From positions 12,065 through 76,064 of the forward strand of contig JBFWUM010000017.1 of the NCBI GenBank assembly GCA_050247255.1: 64,000 nucleotides of DNA, read 5' to 3'. Numbering within the stretch: position 1 is the stretch's first letter; every line of letters begins with the position of its first letter. Shown piece by piece: positions 16,557 to 23,845 of this stretch. Position numbers and translations under genes: made by a program. The notes below the pieces were generated by a model. It worked only from the letters and a program-made list of their open reading frames with translations. It did not search any database and had not been told where the DNA came from. The DNA comes from JBFWUM01 sp050247255 (lineage in GTDB: Bacteria; Acidobacteriota; Vicinamibacteria; Vicinamibacterales; UBA2999).

Positions 16557-16997
16557 GTGACGACCGCCCCCTATCAGAGTGCCGATCTGATCCTCAAGCT
16601 GTACGAGCTGCGCCGCGAAGAGAAGATGCGCGAGGCGCGCAACTGGTTCATCCTCTTCACGCCCGAGAGCGTGGACGATGTAATCAAGGCCGTGTCGGGG
16701 CCCGACAGCGCCCACTTCCGCATGGTGGCGACCTACTGGGACATGGCGGCGTCGTTCGTCCTCAACGGCGCCATCGACGAACAGATGTTCAACGACGCCA
16801 ACGCCGAGCACATCGCCATCTTCTCGAAGATCGCGCCGTTCATCGCCGGCTACCGCGAGCGCATGGGCCAGCCGAACTACCTGAAGAACGTCGAGACGCT
16901 GATCCTGCGGCTGCCCAACGCGCAGGAGCGGTTGACCGCGACGCGCGAGCGGCTGAAGAAGGTGGCGGACGCGCGCCGCGCCGCGATGAAGGGATAA
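16557..16997 (+). CDS. Conserved hypothetical cytoplasmic protein
   Basis: A 146-aa, mostly helical protein that I do not recognise. It has a charged N-terminus (ILKLYELRREEKMREARNWF), a middle with conserved aromatic residues (FRMVATYWDMAASFVLNGAI, FNDANAEH), and a basic C-terminus (RERLKKVADARRAAMKG). No signal or membrane segment. GTG at 16557 is chosen because GGAGG lies 6 nt upstream; longer forms starting at 16515 (GTG) or 16539 (ATG) overlap that SD. The GTG lies 70 bp from the divergent iorA start. The general shape resembles small DUF4760-like proteins, but this was not verified. Confidence 0.6.
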   Translation: MTTAPYQSADLILKLYELRREEKMREARNWFILFTPESVDDVIKAVSGPDSAHFRMVATYWDMAASFVLNGAIDEQMFNDANAEHIAIFSKIAPFIAGYRERMGQPNYLKNVETLILRLPNAQERLTATRERLKKVADARRAAMKG

Positions 16998-17000
16998 GTC

Positions 17001-17028
17001 GTGGCTTCCGGCTCGAGCCGGAAGCCAC
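17001..17028. terminator. 28-bp perfect palindrome between convergent genes
   Basis: A 14-bp stem with no loop (GTGGCTTCCGGCTC and its complement) begins 4 nt after one gene and ends 5 nt before the stop of the convergent one, so it can serve both as a terminator. It lacks a long T-run. Similar CTTCCGCC/GGCGGAAG and GGCCGGCT/AGCCGGCC hairpins recur in other gaps of the window. Confidence 0.65.
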
Positions 17029-17033
17029 ATCAC

Positions 17034-17462
17034 TTATTCGCTGCGCACGCGCCCGATGAAGCGGGCGACCAGCGAGAGTCCGTGGATGGCGTGGGCGCGC
17101 GTCGCCTGGTCGCTGCTGCCCGACGCGGTGAGCAGCGCCTCGATCCCCGGCATCCCGGCGCGCGACAGGGCGCGCGCCGCCTCGATGCCGGGCGTGGTCG
17201 TCCAGGTGGCGAGCACCGCGGTGGCGCGGTCGCGCTCGCACCAGACCGGGTTCATCGACGTCGCGTCGGCAAGCAGCCGCGAGAGAGCATCTACCGCCGC
17301 AGCGCGGCCCTCCCGCGCCTCGGCGATGTAGCAGGCGGCAAACGCGCGCGTCACGGCGTCGCCGGCCGAGAGCTCGGCGATGCGCTGCTGCAGTGGCACT
17401 TCCTGCGCCAGCGCCGGAACGGCCAGCAGCAGCAACAGGACGATGGCAGCGGCGGCTCGCAT
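17034..17462 (-). CDS. Small secreted HEAT-like repeat protein
   Basis: A 142-aa protein with a signal peptide (AAIVLLLLLAVPALAQ) and a short helical repeat domain (VDALSRLLADATSM; GIEAARALSRAGMPGIEALL; ATRAHAIHGLSLVARFIG), as in HEAT repeats. It lies 14 nt after the M56/HEAT sensor gene and ends the blaI-M56 operon. It may be a periplasmic partner of the HEAT part of that sensor. No enzymatic residues seen. Confidence 0.6.
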   Translation of the reverse strand: MRAAAAIVLLLLLAVPALAQEVPLQQRIAELSAGDAVTRAFAACYIAEAREGRAAAVDALSRLLADATSMNPVWCERDRATAVLATWTTTPGIEAARALSRAGMPGIEALLTASGSSDQATRAHAIHGLSLVARFIGRVRSE

Positions 17463-17476
17463 GGCAGGACCACGCC

Positions 17477-19411
17477 TTACCGCAGCGAATCGCGAGCGGC
17501 GTCCACCGCCGCCTCGACCTCGGCCTCGATCTGCTCCTCCATCCGCTTCATGTCGGCCTTGAAGGCAGGGCCGTCGAAGCGCAGCGCCATGTCGCGGGCG
17601 AACTCGGTGATCTCCTTCAGGTTCTCGGGCACGCCGTTGGCCCCGATCCTGACTGGCGGCATCGGCGGAATGGGCACCGCCGGCCGCGGGCCGCGCCGCT
17701 CGCCGCGGGCGATGGTCGCCAGCGCCGAAGCGGCGTTCTCGCGCACTCGGGCGTCGGTATCCTTCAGCGCCGCGGTCAACCCGTCGATAGCGCTGCTGTC
17801 GCCGATCATCCCCAGCGCCAGGGCGGCGCGCTCGCGCACGCGTGCCTGCGGATCCTTGAGCAGCGGCAGGAGCGACGGTACCGCGGCGGCGTCGCGCGTG
17901 CGTCCCACGGCCACGGCCGCGCGTTCGCGCACGCCGGCGCTGGCATCCTTCAGCCCGGCGGCAACCGCGGCCCGGCTTTCGGGCGTGTCGAACCGCGTGA
18001 GGCCGTTGATGGCCAGCTCCCGCAGATCGGCGTTGGCGTCGCGCGACGCGCGCAGCAGCGCCGGCACCGCGCGCGCATCACGCATCGACACCAGCCCCTC
18101 GATCGCCCGCTTCCGCACCTCCAGGTTCTGGTCGTCGAGGGCGGTGGCCAGCGCATCCGCGACGCGGCGGCGCGTTTCATCCGTCACCTCGCTCGACTGC
18201 GTCGCCGGGGCCGCCGGCGTCGCCGGGGTTGCCGGGGTGGACTGCGCCTCGGCGGCCGGCTCGGGCTCCGGCGCCGGCTGCGGGGCGGGGTCGGCGCTGA
18301 ACGGCAGCCTGACATCGCTGCCGGCCACGAGCGCCCGGGCGACCGGCGATTCGGCCGTGATGTGCAGCGCCCCGAGCAGCACGATGGCGGTGATCGCGGT
18401 CACGCCGAGCACGGCGCGCACGCGGCGCCCGGCCGGGGCGCGGTTGCAGCGTTCGTCGAGGATGGCCATCAGACGTCCCTCCAGTTGTGATGGGCGCGCC
18501 ATCGCCAGCGTGGCCCACGCCGGCGCCGCCGGCGTGCGGAAGGCGCGCGCGATTTCGAACAGGTGATCCGCGTAGGTGGGGGCCGCGGTGCCCGTGGACA
18601 GCACGAGGTCGTCGCAGGCACGTTCCTGCTCCGCCCGCAGCCGCGCCAGCGCGATGTGCGCCAGCGGGTTCATCCAGTGGAGCGCGCGCGCCAGTTGCCC
18701 GACACCCTGCACCAGGCAGTCGCGCCGGCGCACGTGCGCCAGTTCGTGCAGCAGCACCACGCGGCGCCGCTCCCCGGGCCAGGCCAGCGCCTCGCGCGGC
18801 AGCAGCACGGCCGGCCGCAGCAGGCCGCACGCGACCGGCACGGAGGTCTCGTCGCTGACCTTCAGCGCCACCCGCCGGTCGACCTGCAGCGCGGCCGCCG
18901 CCTCGTCGAACGCCTCCAGCCAGCCATCGTCCTCGACGTCGGTGCCGCGGCGAGCAATGCGCGCGGCGCGCGCGAAGCCGTAGACGAGGCGCAGCGCCAG
19001 GATGCCGGCGCCAAGCAGCCAGATGGCCACGAGCGCCCCGGAGCCCGGGACTTCAGTCCCGGCCGGCGTCGCCTCGACGGACGAAGCCGCAACCGGAACA
19101 GAAGTCTCCGGCGGTGCCTGCGGAAGGAGCACCGCGGTCTCCTGCACCGGCTGCGGCGGAGCGGACTCGACAGTTGTGGCAGGAACCGCGAACCACTCCG
19201 TTTCTGGTATCGATGCCGGGACCGCGACGTCCCAGCTTGGGCCGACGACACGCACCAGCGGCAGGGCCAGCGTCGCCAGGACGCCGAGTGTCCAGACCAG
19301 GTGCCGCGATGCGGCCGAGGCCTTGCGCATGCCGAGGGTCGCGGCCCACGTGGCCAGCAGGACGCAGGCGCCCTTGAGCAGGAACTGGATGAGAAGCGCG
19401 GCTGACATCAC
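17477..19411 (-). CDS. BlaR1-like M56 metallopeptidase sensor with HEAT-repeat C-terminus
   Basis: A 644-aa membrane protein. Residues 1-130 have membrane segments (LIQFLLKGACVLLATWAATLG; VLATLALPLVRV; LVAIWLLGAGILALRLVYG), followed by the gluzincin site HELAH at residues 222-226 and EQERACDDLV about 40 residues later. Another membrane segment (AVLGVTAITAIVLLGAL) precedes a Pro/Glu/Ala linker. The usual penicillin-binding sensor of BlaR1/MecR1 is absent; in its place are about six HEAT/PBS-like repeats (DTRRRVADAL, SAGVRERAAVAVG, QARVRERAALALG, DARVRENAASALA). It likely cleaves the adjacent BlaI-type repressor when a signal is sensed. Start overlaps the blaI stop by 4 nt. Confidence 0.85.
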   Translation of the reverse strand: MMSAALLIQFLLKGACVLLATWAATLGMRKASAASRHLVWTLGVLATLALPLVRVVGPSWDVAVPASIPETEWFAVPATTVESAPPQPVQETAVLLPQAPPETSVPVAASSVEATPAGTEVPGSGALVAIWLLGAGILALRLVYGFARAARIARRGTDVEDDGWLEAFDEAAAALQVDRRVALKVSDETSVPVACGLLRPAVLLPREALAWPGERRRVVLLHELAHVRRRDCLVQGVGQLARALHWMNPLAHIALARLRAEQERACDDLVLSTGTAAPTYADHLFEIARAFRTPAAPAWATLAMARPSQLEGRLMAILDERCNRAPAGRRVRAVLGVTAITAIVLLGALHITAESPVARALVAGSDVRLPFSADPAPQPAPEPEPAAEAQSTPATPATPAAPATQSSEVTDETRRRVADALATALDDQNLEVRKRAIEGLVSMRDARAVPALLRASRDANADLRELAINGLTRFDTPESRAAVAAGLKDASAGVRERAAVAVGRTRDAAAVPSLLPLLKDPQARVRERAALALGMIGDSSAIDGLTAALKDTDARVRENAASALATIARGERRGPRPAVPIPPMPPVRIGANGVPENLKEITEFARDMALRFDGPAFKADMKRMEEQIEAEVEAAVDAARDSLR

Positions 19412-19797
19412 TGACCCTCCTTCTCGCGGCGCGCCGTGTCGATCAACGTCTTGAGCCTGGCCAGCTCGGCCTCGCTCATCTCTTTCGGCGACAGCTCGAA
19501 CAGCGCGGCCATCACCTGAGACGCCGACCCGTCGAAGAATGTGTTGACGACATGCTTGAGCGCCGAGCGCTTGGCCTTGTCGCGGGCGATCGTGGGGATA
19601 TAGACGTAACGGGGACCGTCAAGGTTGTGCCGGACATGGCCCTTTTCTTCGAGGATGCGCAGCATCGTGCGCACCGCCGAATAGCTCGGCGGGTCGGGTA
19701 TGGCGGCGCGGATTTCGGCGGCAGTAGCGCGGCCCGCCTGGTAGAGCGCGTCCATGATCTGGCGCTCGCGGCGGCTGAGAGAAGGCGGCTGGCTCAT
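19408..19797 (-). CDS. blaI: BlaI/MecI-family transcriptional repressor
   Basis: A 129-aa winged-helix repressor. Visible are SRRERQIMDALYQAGRATAAEI and SYSAVRTMLRILEEKGHV, the DNA-binding half, and the C-terminal dimerisation helices ending MSEAELARLKTLIDTARR. BlaI-type repressors are cleaved by the M56 partner. The ATG at 19797 is chosen over the GTG at 19803 because AGGTGCAC precedes it. Its promoter has two tandem dyads overlapping the -10 and start region, indicating autoregulation. Part of an operon with the M56 sensor and secreted HEAT protein. Confidence 0.9.
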   Translation of the reverse strand: MSQPPSLSRRERQIMDALYQAGRATAAEIRAAIPDPPSYSAVRTMLRILEEKGHVRHNLDGPRYVYIPTIARDKAKRSALKHVVNTFFDGSASQVMAALFELSPKEMSEAELARLKTLIDTARREKEGQ

Positions 19798-19804
19798 GTG
19801 CACC

Positions 19805-19838
19805 TGCTAAGCACTTGGCACATGCTAAATTCTTGGCA
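19805..19838. promoter_or_regulatory. Tandem BlaI-type operator dyads
   Basis: TGCTAAGCACTTGGCA (19805-19820) and TGCTAAATTCTTGGCA (19823-19838) are two 16-bp imperfect palindromes of the form TGCYAAR..YTTRGCA, in the same orientation and 18 bp apart. They overlap the -10 region and the SD of the repressor gene. Two dyads in a helical-repeat-plus arrangement fit binding by repressor dimers and autorepression. Confidence 0.75.
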
Positions 19839-19850
19839 GACGCCTGTCAA
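19822..19850 (-). promoter_or_regulatory. Sigma70 promoter of the blaI operon
   Basis: On the minus strand TTGACA (19850-19845), 17 nt, then TAGCAT (19827-19822) is a near-consensus sigma70 promoter. The second operator dyad covers the -10 element and the first dyad lies at the transcription start, so repressor binding would block RNA polymerase. Confidence 0.75.
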
Positions 19851-19853
19851 CAC

Positions 19854-19883
19854 AAAAAGAAAGGGCCGGCTGAAAGCCGGCCC
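19854..19883 (-). terminator. Intrinsic terminator of the upstream MBL gene
   Basis: On the minus strand a 9-bp GC stem (GGGCCGGCT / AGCCGGCCC with TTC loop, 19883-19863) is followed by TTTCTTTTT. This is a standard Rho-independent terminator, placed after the MBL gene that ends at 19931 and before the blaI promoter. The same stem occurs at 25497-25514 without the T-run. Confidence 0.8.
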
Positions 19884-19892
19884 CCCACGTTC

Positions 19893-19934
19893 AATTCTGA
19901 ATTCTGAATTCTGAATTCTGACTTCTGCTTCTAC
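19893..19934. repeat. Heptanucleotide tandem repeat (AATTCTG)
   Basis: Four exact AATTCTG copies from 19893 to 19920, then ACTTCTG and CTTCTAC-like units, immediately after the stop codon of the MBL gene read on the other strand. The period (7 nt) equals that of the larger arrays at 1206, 22474 and 41623. No complementary right arm is present. Confidence 0.8.
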
Positions 19935-21031
19935 CGCCGCGTCGTCGCCGCCGGGGCCGGCGACAGCTCCTTGTAGATCGCCTCGACGAACTGGGCGCCA
20001 GTCAGCGCCGGCGTCGAATAGAGGCCGTCGTAATCGATCGTCGGCTCCTGCGCCATCAACTGTGCCAGCGTCATCTTCTTGTCGATCGCCAGCTTCACGC
20101 GGTCGTGGATGATCGTGATCATGTCGCGGTACTCCACGACATCGGCCTCGTTCATGACCCGCCCGTGGCCCGGCACGATGCGCGTGCCGGCCTGCTGGTT
20201 GAAGCGCGGCACCGCCAGGTCGATCAGGTCGTTGAGGCCCGACAGGATCCCTTTGATCGAGCCGCCCAGCGCCGGGTCGAACTTCGGGTAGGCCACCGTG
20301 TTGATCACGTCTCCGGCCGCGATCACGTCGGAGCGGCGGAAGAACACCATCAGGTCGCCGTCGGTGCGCGCCGCTTCCGCCGCGTGCATCTCCACCGCCT
20401 CGTCGTTGAACGACATCACCTTCTTCGGGGTGAAGAACGTGCTCGACGGCCAGAACGCGAACGGCACCGCCGAGGTCTCACCGGTGGGTGCGCTCATCCG
20501 GTTGCCCGTGTTCTCGGTGGTGATGATCATCGCCCCCGTCGGCCGCAGCTGTTGCGGGTTGTTGCCGCCGCCCTGTTGATTGGGAACGATCGAGCCGGGC
20601 CCTTCGAGGCCGGGCTCGGCCAGCGTCGGATTCTTTCCTGCGGCGGCGATCTTCTCGTTGCCGCCGTAGTGGTTCGGGTCGAACGTGGTGTTGACGATGT
20701 AGCGGATCGGCCGCGGCGTCAGCACGCTGACCGCCTTGACCACCTGGTCGCTGATCTCCGCCGTCGCCGAGTCGACCAGCATCACGCCGTCGTCGCCGAT
20801 GTGCGCCACGATGTTGCTGGCGCCGCCGGCAATCAGGTACACGTTGCCGAGCACCGGCAGCACCTGCAGCTTCACGTCCGCCGGCATCGGCACCGGGTAC
20901 GCGCTCGGCTGCGGCTGCTCCATGCTGCGCGACATCACCTGCTGCTCGCCGACCGTCAGCTTCGGCTGCTGCGCCTGCAGCGCCGCGGTGAGGACGGCTC
21001 CGCCGGCAACGAGAACACACGCGCGCTTCAT
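19931..21031 (-). CDS. Exported MBL-fold protein with partly eroded metal site (DUF-A partner)
   Basis: A 366-aa protein with signal peptide, then an MBL domain (NVYLIAGGASNIVAHIGDDG). The HxHxDH box is replaced by T-F-D-P-N-H (NTTFDPNHYGGNE): two of three metal ligands of the first site are gone. AHTDGD is ARTDGD, whereas the later PGHGR and GDV motifs remain. C-terminal helix EYRDMITIIHDRVKLAIDKKMTL marks the same subfamily as the proteins at 26671, 44068 and 46784. Start overlaps the DUF-A stop by 4 nt. It may bind one metal or none; an enzymatic role is uncertain. Confidence 0.8.
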   Translation of the reverse strand: MKRACVLVAGGAVLTAALQAQQPKLTVGEQQVMSRSMEQPQPSAYPVPMPADVKLQVLPVLGNVYLIAGGASNIVAHIGDDGVMLVDSATAEISDQVVKAVSVLTPRPIRYIVNTTFDPNHYGGNEKIAAAGKNPTLAEPGLEGPGSIVPNQQGGGNNPQQLRPTGAMIITTENTGNRMSAPTGETSAVPFAFWPSSTFFTPKKVMSFNDEAVEMHAAEAARTDGDLMVFFRRSDVIAAGDVINTVAYPKFDPALGGSIKGILSGLNDLIDLAVPRFNQQAGTRIVPGHGRVMNEADVVEYRDMITIIHDRVKLAIDKKMTLAQLMAQEPTIDYDGLYSTPALTGAQFVEAIYKELSPAPAATTRR

Positions 21032-21891
21032 CGGGACCCTCCTGCCGCGGCTTCCTGCTTCCGCAGTTCCTCGATCGTCTTCATGTACTCCGGATAGAGC
21101 GTCGCCTTGCCGCCGCGCGTCGCCTCGAACGGGATGTCGAAGCGGTCGGCGATGTCACGGTGTGTCGTGCCGATCGGGAAGCTTGGCACCCACCCCCGCG
21201 GCTTGTCGCCCAGCTCGTCGACCATCTCGAACGGAATGGCCGGCCCGGTGTGCTGCTCCGGGTTGACGCGGAAGTTGTTGGTCCGCACCATCGGCTCCTC
21301 GAAGTAGACCGGGTCGTCGTTCCACGCCATGTGGGTCATCATGTCGCCGTGGCGGACGAACCACTCGACCATGGTGCCGCGGTAGCTGGTCGGCGGGCCG
21401 TTGCGGTTGATGAAGGTCGTCTTCATGTGCGTTGTCGTGACCTTCAGCGTGTTGCCCAGCCATTCGCCCGTGGAAAAACCGCCCCACGTGTGCTCGGCGA
21501 ACTCTGACGGGTGCGGCCGGCCGTCCATCCAGATGGTGCGGTCCGCCCGTCCGAAGTAGCCGGCCATGGTGTAGGCGATCAGGTGGCCGGTGATCTGGTC
21601 GACGATCTTCGTGATGCGCAGGTTGGGCTGCGGGCCGCGCATCGAATACTGCGCGGGGTGCGGCTTGGCCTGCTGCTCGGGCTGCGAGAGCACCGACGCG
21701 TCCCAGGTCTCGGCCTTGCGCCGGGCCGCCGCGTTGAGTGGCAGGCCGGTGTAGTCGCCCAGGTCCGCGCCCGGCGCGCGGTGTGGCTGATCTTCGTGAT
21801 TATCGCGAGCCCATTCGCCGGATATGTCGACCTGCGCCCAGGCCGGCCCGGCGATCAGCGTCGCTCCGAGCAATAGTAAGGCGATCCGCAT
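21028..21891 (-). CDS. Exported DUF-A family protein (uncharacterised)
   Basis: A 287-aa protein with signal peptide (LLLLGATLIAGPAWAQVD) and a family pattern shared with the proteins at 27663, 43130 and 46784: ISGEWARDNHEDQP, GLPLNAAARRKAETW, PHPAQYSMRGPQPNLRI, RTIWMDGRPHP, EHTWGGFSTGEW, LKVTTTHMKTTFINRNG, and a C-terminal YPEY. The conserved His, Asp, Trp and Arg residues could form an active or ligand site, but no known catalytic fold is recognised. Function unknown. Translationally coupled to the MBL gene (4-nt overlap). The start follows GGAGGGGGACAC. A DUF5060/lipocalin-like role has not been tested. Confidence 0.8.
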   Translation of the reverse strand: MRIALLLLGATLIAGPAWAQVDISGEWARDNHEDQPHRAPGADLGDYTGLPLNAAARRKAETWDASVLSQPEQQAKPHPAQYSMRGPQPNLRITKIVDQITGHLIAYTMAGYFGRADRTIWMDGRPHPSEFAEHTWGGFSTGEWLGNTLKVTTTHMKTTFINRNGPPTSYRGTMVEWFVRHGDMMTHMAWNDDPVYFEEPMVRTNNFRVNPEQHTGPAIPFEMVDELGDKPRGWVPSFPIGTTHRDIADRFDIPFEATRGGKATLYPEYMKTIEELRKQEAAAGGSR

Positions 21892-21980
21892 GTGTCCCCC
21901 TCCAGAGTCACGGTCACGCGTCCCGTTCGCCGAAAAATGTGCGCGGATTATAGTCGTAGGACCGCCGAATTGCGCCGGCT

Positions 21981-21986
21981 TATCCT
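21981..21986 (+). promoter_or_regulatory. Putative -10 box (TATCCT) for leaderless transcript
   Basis: TATCCT, 6 nt before the ATG at 21993, with only GAAGCG between. Weak by itself; listed because the same box-to-start distance recurs at ten genes here. Confidence 0.35.
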
Positions 21987-21992
21987 GAAGCG

Positions 21993-22472
21993 ATGGTTTC
22001 CCGTGTGAAAAGCGCGGCCGCCGCCGTTCTGGCGGTTGCCCTCCTCGCGGCGGCCGTTCCTGCTGTCGCCCAGCCCGACCTCTGGACCGGAACGTGGCAC
22101 CTCGACCTTGACGAGTCGACCTACCCCGCCGGGTCGCCGTACAAGCGCGGGACGTGGAAGATTGAACGCTCGGATGCGGGCGTGACGATGATTTACGACC
22201 TGGTGGGAGTGCGCGGCGGCGTCACGCACATGGAATGGACGGGGCGGTTCGACGGCCGCCCGTACACGCTGCACGGGCCCGACGCGCCGGTGACGTATGC
22301 CTACATCCAGGTCGATGCCTACACGCTCGACCTCGAGGTGCGCGTCGACGGCGTCCCCAACGTCCGCGGCCGGGTGACGCTGGCGCCGGACGGCCGCACG
22401 CTGACGGCGACGACGACCGGCCGCACCGCCGCCGGCGAGGTCACGACGACGACCGTGTACAAGAAGAAGTAA
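21993..22472 (+). CDS. Secreted lipocalin-like small protein
   Basis: A 159-aa protein with a signal peptide (AVLAVALLAAAVPAVAQPD) and a beta-rich domain that starts LWTGTWHLDLDESTYPAG and ends VRGRVTLAPDGRTLTATTTG. The WxGTWxLdxdKS opening is shared with the secreted protein at 40307. These look like small periplasmic binding or lipocalin-like proteins. Function unknown. Convergent with the DoxX-like gene; the two are separated by a heptamer array. Confidence 0.65.
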   Translation: MVSRVKSAAAAVLAVALLAAAVPAVAQPDLWTGTWHLDLDESTYPAGSPYKRGTWKIERSDAGVTMIYDLVGVRGGVTHMEWTGRFDGRPYTLHGPDAPVTYAYIQVDAYTLDLEVRVDGVPNVRGRVTLAPDGRTLTATTTGRTAAGEVTTTTVYKKK

Positions 22473-22473
22473 G

Positions 22474-22563
22474 GCCCAATGCCCAATGCCCAATGCTCAA
22501 GGCTCAATGGCCAACGCGTTATGTCTTGGGCATTGGGCATTGAGCATTGGGCAATTGAGCGTT
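22474..22563. repeat. Heptanucleotide inverted array (GCYCAAK / ATTGGGC units)
   Basis: Left arm: GCCCAAT three times (22474-22494), GCTCAAG, GCTCAAT, GGCCAAC (to 22515). Right arm: CTTGGGC, ATTGGGC, ATTGAGC, ATTGGGC, AATTGAGC (22525-22560). The arms are complementary and separated by 9 nt. The array sits between two convergent genes and can fold as a hairpin of about 38 bp. The same unit consensus recurs 19 kb away at 41623. Confidence 0.9.
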
Positions 22564-22568
22564 GATCG

Positions 22569-23843
22569 TCAGCTCGGCGGCCGCACCCACCTGAACGTCG
22601 AATTGAGCAGCGGCCAGGTATCAAGCCCCACCAGTGCCATCTCGATGTGGATGGCTTCCCCATCCATGATGCCATCGAGCACCAGCCGATCGTCCGCCGG
22701 CCGCTGATACCTAAACGTGTAGCTGCCGCTGCGTCCCTTCGTCAGCACCACGACCTGCCGCGCCGCGTCGAAGGTGGTGCTATAGCGCGCCAGCGAGTCG
22801 TCTGTGCGCTGGAATCCCATGCGGTCGGGGTAATCGAAGATCGCTCGCCGCCACCGGCGGTCGTAGCTGTTCAACGCCGCCGGCTGCGCCCGGCCGTCGA
22901 TCTCGAGCCGCTCGATGTCCCAGATCCCGTAGAGCGGTGAACGCGGGTGCGCCGGGCCGTCCGGGGCGTCGTACTGGCGCGCCTGCAGCCAGATGAACAC
23001 CGACGCCAGGTAGACGCCGAACGCGACCTGGGCGATGAGCGCCGCGCGGTTGGCGTGCGGCGTGCGGAAGAGCGGCAGGTGGCGCGAGGCGGGCGCCGGG
23101 CGGTCGAACAGGAACAGGTTGGCAAGCCGCGGCGCGTCCGGCGCTGCCACGACCAGGGCCATCAGGATGTAGTGAAACGAGATCTGCTTCAGGCCGAAGT
23201 CGTAGGAGGCATTGAGCGCCAGCACCTGCACCATGTCGACGGCGCACAGCAGCGCCCCGAGCAGCGTCGTCCGTGGAAAGACGAGCAGGACTGCCGCCGC
23301 CACTTCGGCCCAGCCGGTGAACATCTGGTACGGGGTCGAGGCGCCGACGAACACCCAGAGCAGGCTCGCCAGGTCCAGGAAGCCGACCGGCGACACGATG
23401 GTCGTCAGCGCCGGCGGAATGAACTGTGTCGGGATGACCTTGGCGAACCCGAAGAAGAACATCTGCGCTGCCAGCGCGAAGCGGACGACCAGCCGGAACC
23501 ATTTGTGCAGCGTCGCGTATTCGACGCGCCGGCTGTCGGCGACGGACCAGATCGCGGTACCGAGGGTCGCCGCCGTCAGCATCCACGCCGTCTGCACCCA
23601 GCCGAACAACGTGTCGCCGCTGTTGCCGCGAACATACGGGGCGTCGACGCCGAACAGGTACCGCGCGAAGAACTCGTTGATGTTCCGCATCGGCGGCAGC
23701 GGCCCGAGCTGCGGAATCTGGAAGTTCGGCAGCAGGAACATGCCGCCGAGCATCTGCCCGGCAACGATGTAGAGCGAGAAGTAGAGGAAGCAGAAGCGGA
23801 AGGCGACGCGCGTCGCCGGCTTCCAGGCAGCGTAGTCGGTCAT
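22569..23843 (-). CDS. DoxX-like polytopic membrane protein
   Basis: A 424-aa protein with an N-terminal block of about 270 residues containing several hydrophobic segments (FCFLYFSLYIVAGQMLGG; FALAAQMFFFGFAKVIPTQF; MFTGWAEVAAAVLLVF; FHYILMALVVAAPDAPRLANLFLFDRP in pieces). FGFAKV and the FTGWAEVAAA stretch are typical of the DoxX/SURF4-like fold. A further segment precedes a soluble C-terminal domain (GIWDIERLEIDGRAQPAAL, GFQRTDDSLARYSTTFD) that is lipocalin-like. ATG 23843 lies 2 nt after the MBL stop and is chosen over a TTG at 23867. Probably a quinone- or electron-linked membrane protein. Confidence 0.7.
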   Translation of the reverse strand: MTDYAAWKPATRVAFRFCFLYFSLYIVAGQMLGGMFLLPNFQIPQLGPLPPMRNINEFFARYLFGVDAPYVRGNSGDTLFGWVQTAWMLTAATLGTAIWSVADSRRVEYATLHKWFRLVVRFALAAQMFFFGFAKVIPTQFIPPALTTIVSPVGFLDLASLLWVFVGASTPYQMFTGWAEVAAAVLLVFPRTTLLGALLCAVDMVQVLALNASYDFGLKQISFHYILMALVVAAPDAPRLANLFLFDRPAPASRHLPLFRTPHANRAALIAQVAFGVYLASVFIWLQARQYDAPDGPAHPRSPLYGIWDIERLEIDGRAQPAALNSYDRRWRRAIFDYPDRMGFQRTDDSLARYSTTFDAARQVVVLTKGRSGSYTFRYQRPADDRLVLDGIMDGEAIHIEMALVGLDTWPLLNSTFRWVRPPS

Positions 23844-23845
23844 CG

